A DNA stretch of 64,000 nucleotides from Achromobacter sp. AONIH1 (GCF_002902905.1 NZ_CP026124.1:2170001-2234000); one strand, 5' to 3'. Shown: positions 9,476 through 18,849, counted from the stretch's first letter. Made by a program: numbers and translations. The notes: generated by a model not told the origin, from the letters alone.

Positions 9476-10339
9476 ATGTCCCGTCTCCCGACACCCCGCA
9501 ACGCCCTGGACGCCGATAGTGACGGCGCCGCTAGCCATCCCATCGCCATACAAGTCATCGACCGCGCCATGCGGCTGCTTGATGCGCTGGCCGCCCAGCC
9601 CGACCCCGTCACGCTGAAAGAGCTGTCGGCCACGACCGGGCTGCACGCGTCCACGGCGCACCGGATCCTCAACGACCTGGTGGTGGGCCGCTACGTCGAG
9701 CGGGTGGACAACGGCCTGTACCAGCTGGGCATGCGCCTGCTGGAACTGGGGTCGCTGGTCAAGGGACGGCTCAACGTGCGCGAGGCGGCGGTGTCGGCGA
9801 TGCGCTCGCTGCACAAGCTCACGGGCCAGACCATCAACCTGTCGGTGCAGCAGGGCGACGAGATCGTCTACATCGAGCGGGCCTGGAGCGAGCGTTCCGG
9901 CATGCAGGTGGTGCGCGCCATCGGCGGCCGCGCGCCGCTGCACCTGACGTCCACCGGCAAGCTGTTCCTGTCCACCGGCGACACCCGCCAGGTCCGCGCC
10001 TACGCGCTGCGCACCGGATTGGCCGGGCACACGCGCAACAGCCTGACCGACCTGGAGCGCCTGGAGCGCGAACTGGCCCTGGTGCGTCGCCACGGTTACG
10101 CGCGCGACAACGAGGAACTGGAGCTGGGCGTGCGCTGCATCGCCGCCGGCATCTTCGACGATACCGGCAAGCTGGTGGCGGGGCTGTCGATCTCGGCGCC
10201 GGCCGAGCGCCTGCAGGATGAATGGATCAAGTCGCTGGTGGATACCGCCGCCAGCATTTCCGAGGCGCTGGGCTACGAACCGCCGGTCTCGGGCGGCGCC
10301 AATGGACTGAGTCTGCAGGCCGAGACATTGCGCGGCTGA
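9476..10339 (+). CDS. IclR-family transcriptional regulator
   Basis: A 287-residue regulator. Residues ~25-85 form the winged helix (LKELSATTGLHASTAHRILN is the recognition region) and residues ~95-270 the IclR effector domain (GDEIVYIERAWS, LHLTSTGKLFLS, RDNEELELGVRCIAAGIFDD). It is convergent with the Bug receptor gene, across a shared terminator, and may regulate carbon-compound uptake; the ligand is unknown. Confidence 0.92.
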   Translation: MSRLPTPRNALDADSDGAASHPIAIQVIDRAMRLLDALAAQPDPVTLKELSATTGLHASTAHRILNDLVVGRYVERVDNGLYQLGMRLLELGSLVKGRLNVREAAVSAMRSLHKLTGQTINLSVQQGDEIVYIERAWSERSGMQVVRAIGGRAPLHLTSTGKLFLSTGDTRQVRAYALRTGLAGHTRNSLTDLERLERELALVRRHGYARDNEELELGVRCIAAGIFDDTGKLVAGLSISAPAERLQDEWIKSLVDTAASISEALGYEPPVSGGANGLSLQAETLRG

Positions 10340-10404
10340 GCCTGCGCGGCAGGCTTGCCGCGCCTTCAAGAGCGTCTGCCCCGGCGCGAATCAGCGGCCT
10401 GCAA

Positions 10405-10440
10405 AAAAGCCCCCTTTCCTGCGAAAGGGGGCTTTCTTTT
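10405..10440. terminator. Rho-independent terminator (bidirectional)
   Basis: Arms AAAGCCCCCTTTC and GAAAGGGGGCTTT around a four-base loop, with A-rich and T-rich flanks. It separates the convergent iclR-type and Bug receptor genes. Confidence 0.9.
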
Positions 10441-10455
10441 GGCGGGTGACGCGGC

Positions 10456-11433
10456 TTATTGCTGCTCGACGCCCGCCTTCTTGAACAGCTCGGCCCACTG
10501 CGGCACCTGCTGCTTGACCTTGGCGTCCAGCGCCTGCGGGGTGGCGTCGCTGGTCAGCACCGTGGCGCCCAGCTGCTTCATGCGGTCCTGGAACTTGGGG
10601 TCGGCCAGACCGGCCTGCAGGCTTTTGATGAGCTTGTCGACCACGGGCTTGGGCGTGCCCTTCGGCACCCACATGCCATGCCAGATGCCGACCTCGAATC
10701 CCTTGAAGCCGGATTCGTCCATGGTGGGCAGCTTGGACAGCGTGGGCACGCGTTGCAGGCTGGTGACGGCGTAGGCCTTGACCGAGCCGGCATTGATCTG
10801 CTGGGTGGTGTTGGTGGTCTGGTCGCAGAGCAGATCCACCTGTTTGCCGAGCAGATCGTTCATCGCCGGGGCCGTGCCCTTGTAGGGGATGGTCAGCAGT
10901 TGCACGCCCAGGGCTTCGACCAGCATGGTGCCGCACAGATGGCTGGCGGCGCCGATGCCGGCGTTGGCCAGCGAGACCTTGTCCTTGTTCTTTTTGACGT
11001 ACTCGGCCAGCTCCTGGATGTTGTTGGGCGGGAAGTCGGAACGGGCGATGATGGTCATCGGCACATCGACCACCAGGCCGATGGGCTCGAAGCTCTTGTA
11101 AGGATCGTAGCCGGGGTTCTTGTACAGCGAGGGGGCGGTCGAGAAGCCCGCGTGCATCAGCAGCACCGAGTAGCCGTCAGGCTGGGCGCGCGCCACCTGG
11201 GTGGTGCCGATGGTGCCACCGGCCCCGCCCTTGTTTTCGACCACGACAGTCTGGCCCAGCGTCGGACGCATGGCTTCGGCGAGCGAGCGCGCCACGTTGT
11301 CCGTCGGCCCGCCTGCGGCGAAAGGCACCACCATGTTGATGGCGCGTTCCGGATATTCCGCCTGGGCGGCGCCGGCCGTAACCATGGCAGCGGCCGCGAG
11401 CAGGGCCGAAAGCGTGCGGGGGATGAGGGTCAT
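10456..11433 (-). CDS. Tripartite tricarboxylate transporter substrate-binding protein (Bug family)
   Basis: A 325-residue periplasmic binding protein with a clear signal peptide (LSALLAAAAMVTAGAAQA). VVPFAAGGPTDNVAR and VVENKGGAGGTIGT are signature loops of the Bug/TctC family, greatly expanded in Bordetella and relatives. No TctAB membrane genes are adjacent, as is usual for orphan Bug receptors. The ligand is a carboxylate by family precedent but cannot be named. Confidence 0.93.
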   Translation of the reverse strand: MTLIPRTLSALLAAAAMVTAGAAQAEYPERAINMVVPFAAGGPTDNVARSLAEAMRPTLGQTVVVENKGGAGGTIGTTQVARAQPDGYSVLLMHAGFSTAPSLYKNPGYDPYKSFEPIGLVVDVPMTIIARSDFPPNNIQELAEYVKKNKDKVSLANAGIGAASHLCGTMLVEALGVQLLTIPYKGTAPAMNDLLGKQVDLLCDQTTNTTQQINAGSVKAYAVTSLQRVPTLSKLPTMDESGFKGFEVGIWHGMWVPKGTPKPVVDKLIKSLQAGLADPKFQDRMKQLGATVLTSDATPQALDAKVKQQVPQWAELFKKAGVEQQ

Positions 11434-11811
11434 GGAGTCTCCGTTGCAGGTTTTTTCTTGCTGCGTATTTCTTTATAAGTCGCTGACTATTAGTAGGGTT
11501 CTGTATGTCATCAGCGTGCAAACAGTGTAGAAAAGAATTGATACGCCGTCATGTCCGGTATTTCCCGAGTCATGGGAAAAGCTTGTGCTGGATCAAACCG
11601 GGACACAGGCGTGCACTGTTAAAGTGCAAATGGTTGTTGCGTTGCACAAAATTTGCTTGACAAGTTTTTTTCGGTCTCTAGAATGTCAATTGTGCAGTGC
11701 ATCAAACGCGCCGGCGGTAGCTTGTAGTACCAGTTTCCGCGCACGTTCCATCTCGTCGCAGACACCATCCTGATTTGCCGGGTATTCCGGCTGAACACCT
11801 AGGAGCATTCT
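11434..11811. other. Divergent intergenic region between the Bug receptor and phasin genes
   Basis: No gene is seen. The right half holds the phasin promoter and TGC-rich repeats; the left half, unusually A/T rich for this genome, should contain the Bug receptor promoter. Confidence 0.6.
11618..11684 (+). promoter_or_regulatory. Phasin promoter with possible PhaR sites
   Basis: A sigma-70-type promoter is visible: TTGACA at 11657-11662, a 16-base spacer and TAGAAT at 11679-11684. Just upstream are several copies of TGCAC/GTGCA and TTGTTGCGTTGCAC. PhaR, the repressor of phasin genes in polyhydroxyalkanoate producers, is known to bind TGC-rich repeats, so an operator is plausible. Confidence 0.6.
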
Positions 11812-12390
11812 ATGAGCGCCATTCCGCAACAAGTTCTGGACCGCCAAAAGGCCAGCGTCAATACTTTCGTCGCCGCCCAGGCCGTCGTTTTCTCCGGCTT
11901 CGAAAAGCTGGTCGAGCTGAACCTGAAGGTCGTCAAGGCCACCCTGGACGAAGTCGCCCAGAAGTCGCAGCAAGCCGCTGAAGTCAAGGATCCGCAGGAA
12001 GCCGCCGCGTTCGCCACCGGCCTGCTGCAACCGGGCGCCGAAAAGGCCCTGGCCTACAGCAAGCACGTGTACGATATCGTCGCCGGCGTGCAAGGCAAGC
12101 TGGTCAAGCTGACCGAAGAGCAGATCGCCGAAGGCCAGCAGCAGCTGAGCGAAGCCGTCGAGCACTTCTCGAAGAACGCCCCGACCGGCTCGGAAAGCGC
12201 CGTCGCCCTGATCAAGTCCTCGCTGGCCACCGCGACCAGCGCCTACGATTCGCTGACCAAGGCCGCCAAGCAGGCCGCCGAAGTCGCCGAGTCGAACCTG
12301 AATGCCGCCGCCAACGCGACCTTCAAGGCTGCCTCGGATGCCGCCGATGCCGCCACCAAGGTTGCCAGCCGCAGCCGTCGCAGCGCCTGA
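11812..12390 (+). CDS. Phasin (polyhydroxyalkanoate granule-associated protein)
   Basis: A 192-residue amphipathic, alanine-rich helical protein beginning MSAIPQQVLDRQKASVNTF. FEKLVELNLKVVKATLDE is typical of the phasin family that coats polyhydroxyalkanoate granules. The C-terminal ~50 residues are an Ala/Lys/Ser coiled stretch ending RSRRSA. It has its own strong promoter and a strong terminator, consistent with high monocistronic expression. Confidence 0.92.
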   Translation: MSAIPQQVLDRQKASVNTFVAAQAVVFSGFEKLVELNLKVVKATLDEVAQKSQQAAEVKDPQEAAAFATGLLQPGAEKALAYSKHVYDIVAGVQGKLVKLTEEQIAEGQQQLSEAVEHFSKNAPTGSESAVALIKSSLATATSAYDSLTKAAKQAAEVAESNLNAAANATFKAASDAADAATKVASRSRRSA

Positions 12391-12465
12391 GTCTTTTCAG
12401 GCGCGCGCCTGGTGCGCAAACCGCAGTAATGTAGTACTGTTGAGTGACAGAGCAGAGCTGGAATT

Positions 12466-12496
12466 AGGGCCACCCATCGGGTGGCCCCTTTTTTTG
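12466..12496 (+). terminator. Rho-independent terminator of the phasin gene
   Basis: A GGGCCACCC/GGGTGGCCC hairpin with a short ATC loop followed by a run of seven T. Confidence 0.92.
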
Positions 12497-12569
12497 CCTG
12501 CGATTTGCGTGCCTTCGGCCCAAGAGAGGGGCGAGGCCCCGGCCCGTGCAGGCCGGGATCGCGGGTCGC

Positions 12570-13616
12570 TCAGCGCGCGCCGGCGACCGCCTTGACGCAT
12601 TCGCCCACCAGCGCCGGGCCGCGATAGATCAGGCCGGTGTAGAGCTGCACCGCGTCGGCGCCGGCCTGCATCTTTTCCTGGGCCGCTTTGCCGGACAGCA
12701 CGCCGCCCACGCCGATGATGGCCATGCGGCTTCCCAACTGTTCCTTCAGGCGCCGGATCACCGCCAGCGACAGCTCGTGCACGGGCGCACCCGACAGGCC
12801 GCCCGCTTCCTCGGCGTGGGCCATGCCCGCGACCGCATCGCGCGACAGCGTGGTGTTGGTGGCGATGACGCCATCGATGCCGTGGCGCGGCAGCGTGTCG
12901 GCGATGGCGTCGATCTGCTCCTGGGTCAGGTCCGGGGCGATCTTCACGGCCATCGGCACGCGGCGCTGATGCTGGTCCTCGAGCGCCTTGCGCTTGTCGG
13001 CCAGCTGGGCCAGCAGCGCTGACAGCTCGTCGCCGCCCTGCAGCGCGCGCAGGTTCTTGGTGTTGGGCGAGGAAATATTGACCGTCACGTAGTCGGCGTG
13101 CGGATACACGCCTGCCAGGCCGATCAGGTAATCGTCGGCGGCGCGCTCGATGGGCGTGTCGGCGTTCTTGCCGATGTTCAGCCCCAGGATGCCGCCCTGT
13201 TTGCGCCACTGGCTGCGCTGTACGTTGGCGAGAAAGGCGTCCAGGCCCTGGTTGTTGAAGCCCAACCGGTTGATCAGCGCATTGGCGCGCGGCAGGCGGA
13301 ACATGCGCGGCTTGGGGTTGCCGGGCTGCGCGCGCGGGGTCACGGTGCCGACCTCGATGAAGCCGAAACCCAGGTTGCCGAGCGCGTCGATGTAGGCGCC
13401 GTTCTTGTCCAGCCCCGCGGCCAGGCCGATGGGATTGGCCAGCCGCATGCCCATCAGCGTGGTCGGCGCCTGCGGCTGCGCGTGCAGCAGCTTGCGCGTG
13501 GCACCGCACTCATAGGCGCGTTGCAGCCCGGACAAGGTGACTTCGTGGGCGGTTTCCGCGTCCATGGCAAACAGCGCCGGGCGGGCCAGGGGATAGGCGT
13601 GGAAGAGGATAGACAT
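12570..13616 (-). CDS. pyrD: Dihydroorotate dehydrogenase (quinone), class 2
   Basis: A 348-residue membrane-associated flavoenzyme that oxidises dihydroorotate to orotate in pyrimidine synthesis, passing electrons to quinone. Conserved stretches include [43 protein letters not shown] (the class 2 catalytic-base serine region), VKIAPDLT and [10 protein letters not shown]. It is last in a group with bpt, aat and a nudix gene. Confidence 0.96.
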   Translation of the reverse strand: MSILFHAYPLARPALFAMDAETAHEVTLSGLQRAYECGATRKLLHAQPQAPTTLMGMRLANPIGLAAGLDKNGAYIDALGNLGFGFIEVGTVTPRAQPGNPKPRMFRLPRANALINRLGFNNQGLDAFLANVQRSQWRKQGGILGLNIGKNADTPIERAADDYLIGLAGVYPHADYVTVNISSPNTKNLRALQGGDELSALLAQLADKRKALEDQHQRRVPMAVKIAPDLTQEQIDAIADTLPRHGIDGVIATNTTLSRDAVAGMAHAEEAGGLSGAPVHELSLAVIRRLKEQLGSRMAIIGVGGVLSGKAAQEKMQAGADAVQLYTGLIYRGPALVGECVKAVAGAR

Positions 13617-13664
13617 GAGGCGGGATTGTAATTTGTCTTGAGGCGGCCCGTCCGCCGCCGCCGC

Positions 13665-14402
13665 TCAGGCCGTCGGCGCCGGCGGGCCGTCCCGCCATTG
13701 CCCGTCCACCAGGAACTGCGCGGGGTGGAAGCTGGCCTTGTAGGACATCTTGCGGCTTTCGGCGATCCAATAGCCCAGGTACAGCCAGGGCAGGTTGAGC
13801 GTGCGGCACTGCTCGATCTGCCAAAGGATGCTGTAGGTGCCGAGGCTGCCGGGCACGTCCGGATCGTAGAAGGTGTAGACCGAGGACAGGCCGTCGTCCA
13901 GCACGTCAATGATGGACACCATCACCAGCGCGCCCGCGGGATCGCGGAATTCCACCAGCCGCGTGTTGACGCGGCTGGTGAGCAGGAACTGTGCATACTG
14001 GGTGCGGCTGTCCTCGTCCATGCCGCCGCCGGGATGGCGGCCCTGCTGGTAGCGCGTGTACAGGCGGTAATGCTCGGGCGACCAGGCCAGCTCGGCCACG
14101 AAGGACTGCAGCGGCTGGTGGTCGCGCCAGGCGCGGCGCTGGCTGCGGTTGGGTGCGAAGGCCGCGGCGTCCACGCGCACCGGCACACAGGCCTGGCAGT
14201 TGTCGCAATGGGGACGGTAGGTGAACAGGCCGCTGCGGCGAAAGCCCTGCTCGACGAGCTGGGAATACGTGCCGGCGTTGATCAGGTGGCCGGGCGCAGC
14301 CACTTGCGACCGGGCCTGGCGACCCGGCAGATAGCTGCAAGGGTAGGGAGCGGTCGCGTAGAACTGCAGCGTGGAGAAGGGTAATTCTTTTAGCTGGCTC
14401 AT
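13665..14402 (-). CDS. bpt: Aspartate/glutamate leucyltransferase (N-degron)
   Basis: A 245-residue transferase of the ATE/Bpt family. [15 protein letters not shown] and [20 protein letters not shown] are the conserved N-terminal segments. Bacterial Bpt adds leucine from leucyl-tRNA to N-terminal Asp or Glu, creating a ClpS/ClpAP degron. It is followed upstream on the same strand by aat, the other leucyl-type transferase of the pathway, 54 bases away. Confidence 0.94.
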   Translation of the reverse strand: MSQLKELPFSTLQFYATAPYPCSYLPGRQARSQVAAPGHLINAGTYSQLVEQGFRRSGLFTYRPHCDNCQACVPVRVDAAAFAPNRSQRRAWRDHQPLQSFVAELAWSPEHYRLYTRYQQGRHPGGGMDEDSRTQYAQFLLTSRVNTRLVEFRDPAGALVMVSIIDVLDDGLSSVYTFYDPDVPGSLGTYSILWQIEQCRTLNLPWLYLGYWIAESRKMSYKASFHPAQFLVDGQWRDGPPAPTA

Positions 14403-14455
14403 GGGATGCCCGGGATGCGCGGGCGGGCCCGCGTGGGACGGCTACATATTAACGC

Positions 14456-15226
14456 TTAAGCGGCGGATTCCGGCTCGTCCTTGCGGGCGAGCGGATGCAG
14501 CATGCCGGCGCTGTCCAGCCAGCCGGGCGTCCAGGCCAGCGACGGCTGCGCGGTGGCGGCGCGCACGTGTTGCAGGAACTTCGAACGCGCGATCGGGCGG
14601 GCGCCCAGGCTGGCCAGGTGGTGGGTCTGCTGCTGGCAGTCGATCAGCGCCACGCCTTGCGCCGTCAGGTGTCGCACCAGGTAGGCCAGGGCGATCTTGG
14701 AGGCGTCGGTGCTGCGGGTGAACATGGATTCGCCGTAGAACATGCGCCCCAGGCTGATCCCGTACAGGCCGCCGGCCAGTTCGCCGTCGATCCAGGTTTC
14801 GATGCTGTGTACGACGCCGGCCTGATGCCAGGCCAGGTAGGCTTCCTGCATCGCGGCGGTGATCCAGGTGCCGGGCTGCCCGTCGCGCGGCGCCGCGCAT
14901 TGGCGCATGACCTCGGCGAAGGCCGTGTCCACGCGCACCTGCACGCGCGGCGTGGCCGCGTGCTCGTCGCGCGCGATCTGGCGCAGCAGCTTGCGCAGCG
15001 AGTGCGAGGGCGAGAAATGCGCGCACTCCAGCACCATGCGCGGATCCGGGCTCCACCACAGCACGGGCTCGCCTTCCGAGTACCAGGGGAAGATGCCGCT
15101 GGAATAGGCCTGGGTCAGGCGCTGCACCGACAGGTCGGCGCCGGCCGCGAGCAGGCCGTCCGGTTCCGTCAGCGCGAACTCCGCGGGCGGAAACGGCGTG
15201 TCTGCGGCGAGCCAGGGCAGCTTCAA
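14456..15226 (-). CDS. aat: Leucyl/phenylalanyl-tRNA--protein transferase
   Basis: A 256-residue enzyme that adds Leu or Phe to N-terminal Lys or Arg. [38 protein letters not shown] and [16 protein letters not shown] are diagnostic of Aat. The start is taken as TTG at 15226, whose last two bases overlap the stop of the nudix gene; no in-frame ATG exists nearby, so expression probably depends on translational coupling. Confidence 0.94.
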   Translation of the reverse strand: MKLPWLAADTPFPPAEFALTEPDGLLAAGADLSVQRLTQAYSSGIFPWYSEGEPVLWWSPDPRMVLECAHFSPSHSLRKLLRQIARDEHAATPRVQVRVDTAFAEVMRQCAAPRDGQPGTWITAAMQEAYLAWHQAGVVHSIETWIDGELAGGLYGISLGRMFYGESMFTRSTDASKIALAYLVRHLTAQGVALIDCQQQTHHLASLGARPIARSKFLQHVRAATAQPSLAWTPGWLDSAGMLHPLARKDEPESAA

Positions 15227-15804
15227 CGGTGCGATTCTAGGGTGTAGTGATGCGGGCCGAAGGCGCCATGCTTGCGGTCTTCGAAGTAGCGGCGCAGGGT
15301 GCTGGACACCGTGCGGAAGGCCAGATCGTCCCACGGGATCTCGGCCTCGTCGTAGTAGCGCGCTTCCAGGCTTTCGGGGCCGGGATCCAGCTCGGGGCCC
15401 AGCGCCTGCGCCAGGTAGAACACATGCACCTGCTCGATCTGCGGCACGTCGATGATGGTGTAGATCTCGCCCAGTTCGATGCGGGCGCCGGATTCCTCCA
15501 GCGTTTCGCGCGCCGCGCCCTGCGCGGTGCTTTCGCCGAGTTCCATGAAGCCCGCCGGCAGCGTCCAGGTGTTGTAGCGCGGCTCGATCGCGCGCCGGCA
15601 CAGCAGCACGCGGTTTTCCCAGACCGGAACCGTGCCGACCACCAGCCGGGGATTCTGGTAGTGAATCGCGCCGCAATGGTCGCAGATGTCGCGCTCGCGG
15701 TTGTCGCCTTCGGGCACGCGGCGGTTCACCGGCGAACCGCATTGGCTGCAGAAGCGCGCCCGGCGCGGCGCGGGGAAATATTCGATGGGCGATTTTGCGG
15801 TCAT
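15223..15804 (-). CDS. NUDIX hydrolase with N-terminal zinc ribbon
   Basis: A 193-residue protein. The N-terminal CSQCG ... CDHCG pair is a zinc ribbon, and the nudix box GX5EX7REUXEEXGU is intact (G-FMELG-E ... RETLEESGA). The combination resembles NudC-like hydrolases but is shorter, so the nucleotide substrate is uncertain. It is the first gene of the nudix-aat-bpt-pyrD group. Confidence 0.88.
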   Translation of the reverse strand: MTAKSPIEYFPAPRRARFCSQCGSPVNRRVPEGDNRERDICDHCGAIHYQNPRLVVGTVPVWENRVLLCRRAIEPRYNTWTLPAGFMELGESTAQGAARETLEESGARIELGEIYTIIDVPQIEQVHVFYLAQALGPELDPGPESLEARYYDEAEIPWDDLAFRTVSSTLRRYFEDRKHGAFGPHHYTLESHR

Positions 15805-15814
15805 GGACAGGATT

Positions 15815-16744
15815 CTACCGGCTGCGGCGCTTCGCTGCGCCCGGGGCAGGCACTGGTCGGGGCGCGGCGAAACGCGCCTCCAGATGCTCGACGAAGGAAC
15901 GGACTTTCGGGGACAGAAAGCGGCGGTGCGGATAGACGGCGTACATGGTGATCGAGGTATTGACGTAGTCGGTCAAGATCTCGGTGAGCCGCCCGGCGCG
16001 CACGTCGTCGCCAACCAGGAAATCGGGTTGCAGGATGACGCCATGCCCGGCCAGCGCGGCGGTGCGCAACACGTCGCCGTTGTTGGCCCGCAGCGCCGCG
16101 TTCACGCGCAGCAGCCGCAGCTGTCCGTCCTTCTCGAAATGCCATTCATTGCCGGTGCTGGCGTAGGCATAGTGCAGGCAGCGGTGCTGCTTCAGGTCCT
16201 CGGGCGTGGCCGGCGTGCCGTGGCGGCGCAGATAGTCGGGCGAGGCGCAGACCAGCAGCCGCTGTGGCGCCAGTGGCCGCGCCACCAGCGACGAGTCCTG
16301 CAATGGGCCGATGCGCACGGCCACGTCGTAGCCGTCTTCCACCAGGTCCACCACGCGGTCGTTCAGGTCCAGGTCGATGACCACGTCCGGGTACTGCTGC
16401 AGGTACTCGGCGATGGCCGGCCCCAGGTGCAGGATGCCGAAGGATACCGGGGCGCTGATGCGCAGCCGGCCGCTGGGACGCTGGCCTTCGGCCTGCAGGG
16501 CCTGCTCCAGGTCCGCCACCTCGGCCAGTATCGGGCGCACGCGTTCATAGAAGGCGCGTCCGGCGTCCGTCATGCTGAGCTTGCGGGTGGTGCGGTTGAG
16601 CAGCCGCACGCCGTACTTCTGTTCCAGATAGGCGATCTGACGCGTCACCACGGAGCGGGCCTGGCCCATCTTGTCCGCGGCGGCGGCGAATGAGCCCAGT
16701 TCCACGACCTTGGCGTAGGTCTGCATGGCGGTATGCGTATCCAA
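15815..16744 (-). CDS. LysR-family transcriptional regulator
   Basis: A 309-residue regulator. Residues 1-60 are the winged helix (FAAAADKMGQARSVVTRQIA ... LLNRTTRKLSMTDAG), followed by the substrate-binding-like domain. The first codon is taken as TTG at 16744 because AAGGAAA lies at the right distance; an ATG six codons in has no comparable site. It is divergent from a DoxX gene, which it probably controls. An inverted repeat abuts its own start, suggesting autoregulation. Confidence 0.9.
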   Translation of the reverse strand: MDTHTAMQTYAKVVELGSFAAAADKMGQARSVVTRQIAYLEQKYGVRLLNRTTRKLSMTDAGRAFYERVRPILAEVADLEQALQAEGQRPSGRLRISAPVSFGILHLGPAIAEYLQQYPDVVIDLDLNDRVVDLVEDGYDVAVRIGPLQDSSLVARPLAPQRLLVCASPDYLRRHGTPATPEDLKQHRCLHYAYASTGNEWHFEKDGQLRLLRVNAALRANNGDVLRTAALAGHGVILQPDFLVGDDVRAGRLTEILTDYVNTSITMYAVYPHRRFLSPKVRSFVEHLEARFAAPRPVPAPGAAKRRSR

Positions 16745-16745
16745 G

Positions 16746-16812
16746 ATTGTTTCCTTTTTGGGAACAATAATTTGCGATTTTGCATGTTTATCTTTGTTTT
16801 AGGAATCGCAAA
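16746..16812. promoter_or_regulatory. Two inverted repeats in the LysR/DoxX divergent region
   Basis: ATTGTTTCC and GGGAACAAT (16746-16768) form a near-perfect inverted repeat next to the regulator start. TTTGCGATT (16771-16779) and AATCGCAAA (16804-16812) form a perfect 9-base inverted repeat with a 24-base spacer. Both are good candidates for regulator binding; the first fits the T-N11-A habit of LysR proteins. Confidence 0.55.
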
Positions 16813-16874
16813 AATGGCGCCCATCAAGAATCTTCCCGTCCTGGGCGATTCATGTTCCAGACAAGGAGAACGCA

Positions 16875-17276
16875 ATGATCGATAACCGTACCGCGCCCTA
16901 TGCGGCGCTGCTGCTGCGCGTGGCGCTGGGCGTCATGTTCCTGGCCCACGGCCTGACCAAGCTGCTGGTGTACACGCTGCCGGGCACGGCGCAGTTCTTC
17001 GCCAAGATCGGTTTCGCCGGCTGGCTGGCCTATCCCGTGACCATTTTCGAAGTCGCCGCGGGCGTGCTGCTGATCCTGGGCGTGTGGCCGCGCTGGGTCG
17101 CCGCCATCGCGGTGGTGCAGCTGTTCGTCGCGTCGACCGTGCACTTCGGCAACGGCTGGGGTTTCGGCAATCCGGGCGGCGGCTGGGAATACCCGATCTT
17201 CCTGACCGTGGCGGCGGCCGTGCTGGCGCTGCTGGGTGATGGCAAGCTCGCGCTCAAGCCGGGCCGCCGAGGCTGA
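16875..17276 (+). CDS. DoxX-family membrane protein
   Basis: A 133-residue protein with four hydrophobic segments beginning LLLRVALGVMFLAHGLTKLL, the DoxX/YphA pattern. Some DoxX relatives take part in thiol and redox stress responses, but the role here is unknown. AAGGAG lies eight bases before the start. Confidence 0.88.
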   Translation: MIDNRTAPYAALLLRVALGVMFLAHGLTKLLVYTLPGTAQFFAKIGFAGWLAYPVTIFEVAAGVLLILGVWPRWVAAIAVVQLFVASTVHFGNGWGFGNPGGGWEYPIFLTVAAAVLALLGDGKLALKPGRRG

Positions 17277-17279
17277 GTG

Positions 17280-17711
17280 TCAGGCGCAACTGACCGGGAA
17301 TGTCTGGCGCCAGTGTTCGTACGCTTCCGGGGCTTGCGGCACCTCGGCCAGCATCCGTTCGATATGTCGGAAATCGAAGCTGCGGGCGTAGTCGCGCAGG
17401 ACCTCGTCGCTCAGCTCATCCTCGTACCCGGTGATGAACAGAACGGCCAGGGCGCCCTGCAGGGATGTGAAGGAATGCCAGGGCGCGTCGATGTCCTCAA
17501 GCGAGCACTGCTCGAAGCGGCGCCTGGCCTGATCGAAATAGTTGAGAACGGTGCCGCTTTCCCATAAGGCGACGATATCGCGCTCGGCGATGGGCGAGGA
17601 TTTCCAGTAGTGGGCGGGCTGGCATCGATATCCAAACGGGCCGCTTTGGTCATCGGCGGCAAGATGGTCGACCAGTCCTTGGGACAGGCCAATATCGCGC
17701 AGGCTGGTCAT
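17280..17711 (-). CDS. Hypothetical protein
   Basis: A 143-residue soluble protein that I do not recognise. It has an acidic, aromatic-rich composition (PAHYWKSSPIAERDIVALWES) and no signal peptide or membrane segment. Its ATG overlaps the stop of the next gene upstream (ATGA), so the two are translationally coupled and likely act together. Confidence 0.7.
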   Translation of the reverse strand: MTSLRDIGLSQGLVDHLAADDQSGPFGYRCQPAHYWKSSPIAERDIVALWESGTVLNYFDQARRRFEQCSLEDIDAPWHSFTSLQGALAVLFITGYEDELSDEVLRDYARSFDFRHIERMLAEVPQAPEAYEHWRQTFPVSCA

Positions 17712-18334
17712 GTGGAGTTGTCGCCGGGTGAGCGTGCGGTTGCCGCTGCGGGCGCGGCGGGTTCGAAACCGAGGATCGGCGGCAGGTCCGCTCGCGCCGC
17801 CATGCGTAGCAGCGCCCGACCATAAGCCGCGCATTCAACCATCAGGGGCGGCTGTCCAGGTGTCAGTTCGGCCAGGGCGTCCAGCAGCAGGGCGCCGTCT
17901 TGCGCGCGCAATTGGTCCAGCAGCGCCGGCAGATCACGGTCCAGCACGATGCCGGGGCCCGCGGGCGTCACGGCATACAGGCTGCCCGCGTCATCCAGCC
18001 ACCAGGCGCTGATTGCCGTGACCGGCTGGTTCGTATGCGTCAGCAGGGCCCGGCCCGCATCGTCCAGGCGCAGCACGTATGGCGCCGCGTCCAGCCGCAG
18101 GTAGACGCGTTGCGGCCCGTTCTGGAAGAACCAGCGGCCGGCGTCGTCGTGCGCGTAGTTGCGGCCGATGAAATCCAGGATCTGGGAATTGGTGATGGAT
18201 TCGCCGGGTCCGCCCTGCGCGGACAGTCCCTGCGGGTGAAAGCGCCAGCGGCCGCGCGCGTCCAGCGACAGCCAGCCGTACGCCGCCGGCACGTCGGGCC
18301 AGCGGACGATGGCGTCTTTCACCGATTGATCCAT
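17708..18334 (-). CDS. Conserved hypothetical protein, DUF2944-like (tentative)
   Basis: A 208-residue protein with SLDARGRWRFHPQG near the start, then NSQILDFIGRNYAHDDAGRW and WWLDDAGSLYAVTPAGPG. The pattern resembles a family of unknown function common in Burkholderiales; the DUF2944 number is from memory and unverified. It forms an overlapping pair with the downstream 143-residue gene. Confidence 0.72.
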   Translation of the reverse strand: MDQSVKDAIVRWPDVPAAYGWLSLDARGRWRFHPQGLSAQGGPGESITNSQILDFIGRNYAHDDAGRWFFQNGPQRVYLRLDAAPYVLRLDDAGRALLTHTNQPVTAISAWWLDDAGSLYAVTPAGPGIVLDRDLPALLDQLRAQDGALLLDALAELTPGQPPLMVECAAYGRALLRMAARADLPPILGFEPAAPAAATARSPGDNST

Positions 18335-18335
18335 C

Positions 18336-18674
18336 TCAGGGCCTGATCACGATGGGGGGCGGGTTGATCACGATCGCGGGCGCGACCGGCATCATGGGAA
18401 CTATGGCTGGCTGCGGCGCGTAGCCATAAGCATAGTCGTCCCGGCACTTGCGCTTTTCGCTGTAGTCGCCGTTGCGCTTCCATTTGCGCTCGACCTTGCA
18501 GGCGCCGTCCCAGTACTTCTCTTTGTATTCCCCGCGCTTGTAGCGGTGATGATGCTTGTCGCCGGCTTCGGCCGACAGAGGCGAGAGGGCGATCAGCGCG
18601 GCGGCCGACAGCGCCCAGATCGATGCGGTGGGGCGGCGCTCATTCGGCGAGCGGGGATCCGTGTGCTTGTGCAT
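18336..18674 (-). CDS. Small exported protein with basic middle and Pro-rich tail
   Basis: A 112-residue product with a signal peptide (IWALSAAALIALSPLSAEA), a His/Lys/Tyr-rich mature start (GDKHHHRYKRGEYKEKYW), two cysteines and a hydrophobic Pro/Val/Ile tail. No known function. The start at 18674 lacks a good ribosome binding site; upstream ATGs at 18707 and 18716 are alternatives. Confidence 0.6.
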   Translation of the reverse strand: MHKHTDPRSPNERRPTASIWALSAAALIALSPLSAEAGDKHHHRYKRGEYKEKYWDGACKVERKWKRNGDYSEKRKCRDDYAYGYAPQPAIVPMMPVAPAIVINPPPIVIRP

Positions 18675-18775
18675 GGTCGTGTCGTCAGTGGAAAACGGCG
18701 ACACCATAGCAATCATCCGCCTGACCGGAGGTAGGGATGGGTAACCAGATGCTCGGGGGGAAGGGGGAAAGATGC

Positions 18776-18849
18776 TGGAGGCGCAAGCCGGAATCGAACC
18801 GACGTACACGGATTTGCAATCCGCTGCATAACCACTCTGCCATTGCGCC
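18776..18849 (-). tRNA. tRNA-Cys (GCA)
   Basis: A 74-nucleotide cloverleaf read on the minus strand from GGCGCAATGGCAGAGT to GCGCCTCCA. The acceptor stem GGCGCAA/TTGCGCC pairs, the anticodon loop is TTGCAAA (GCA), the T arm contains GTTCGATTC and CCA is encoded. Confidence 0.95.
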
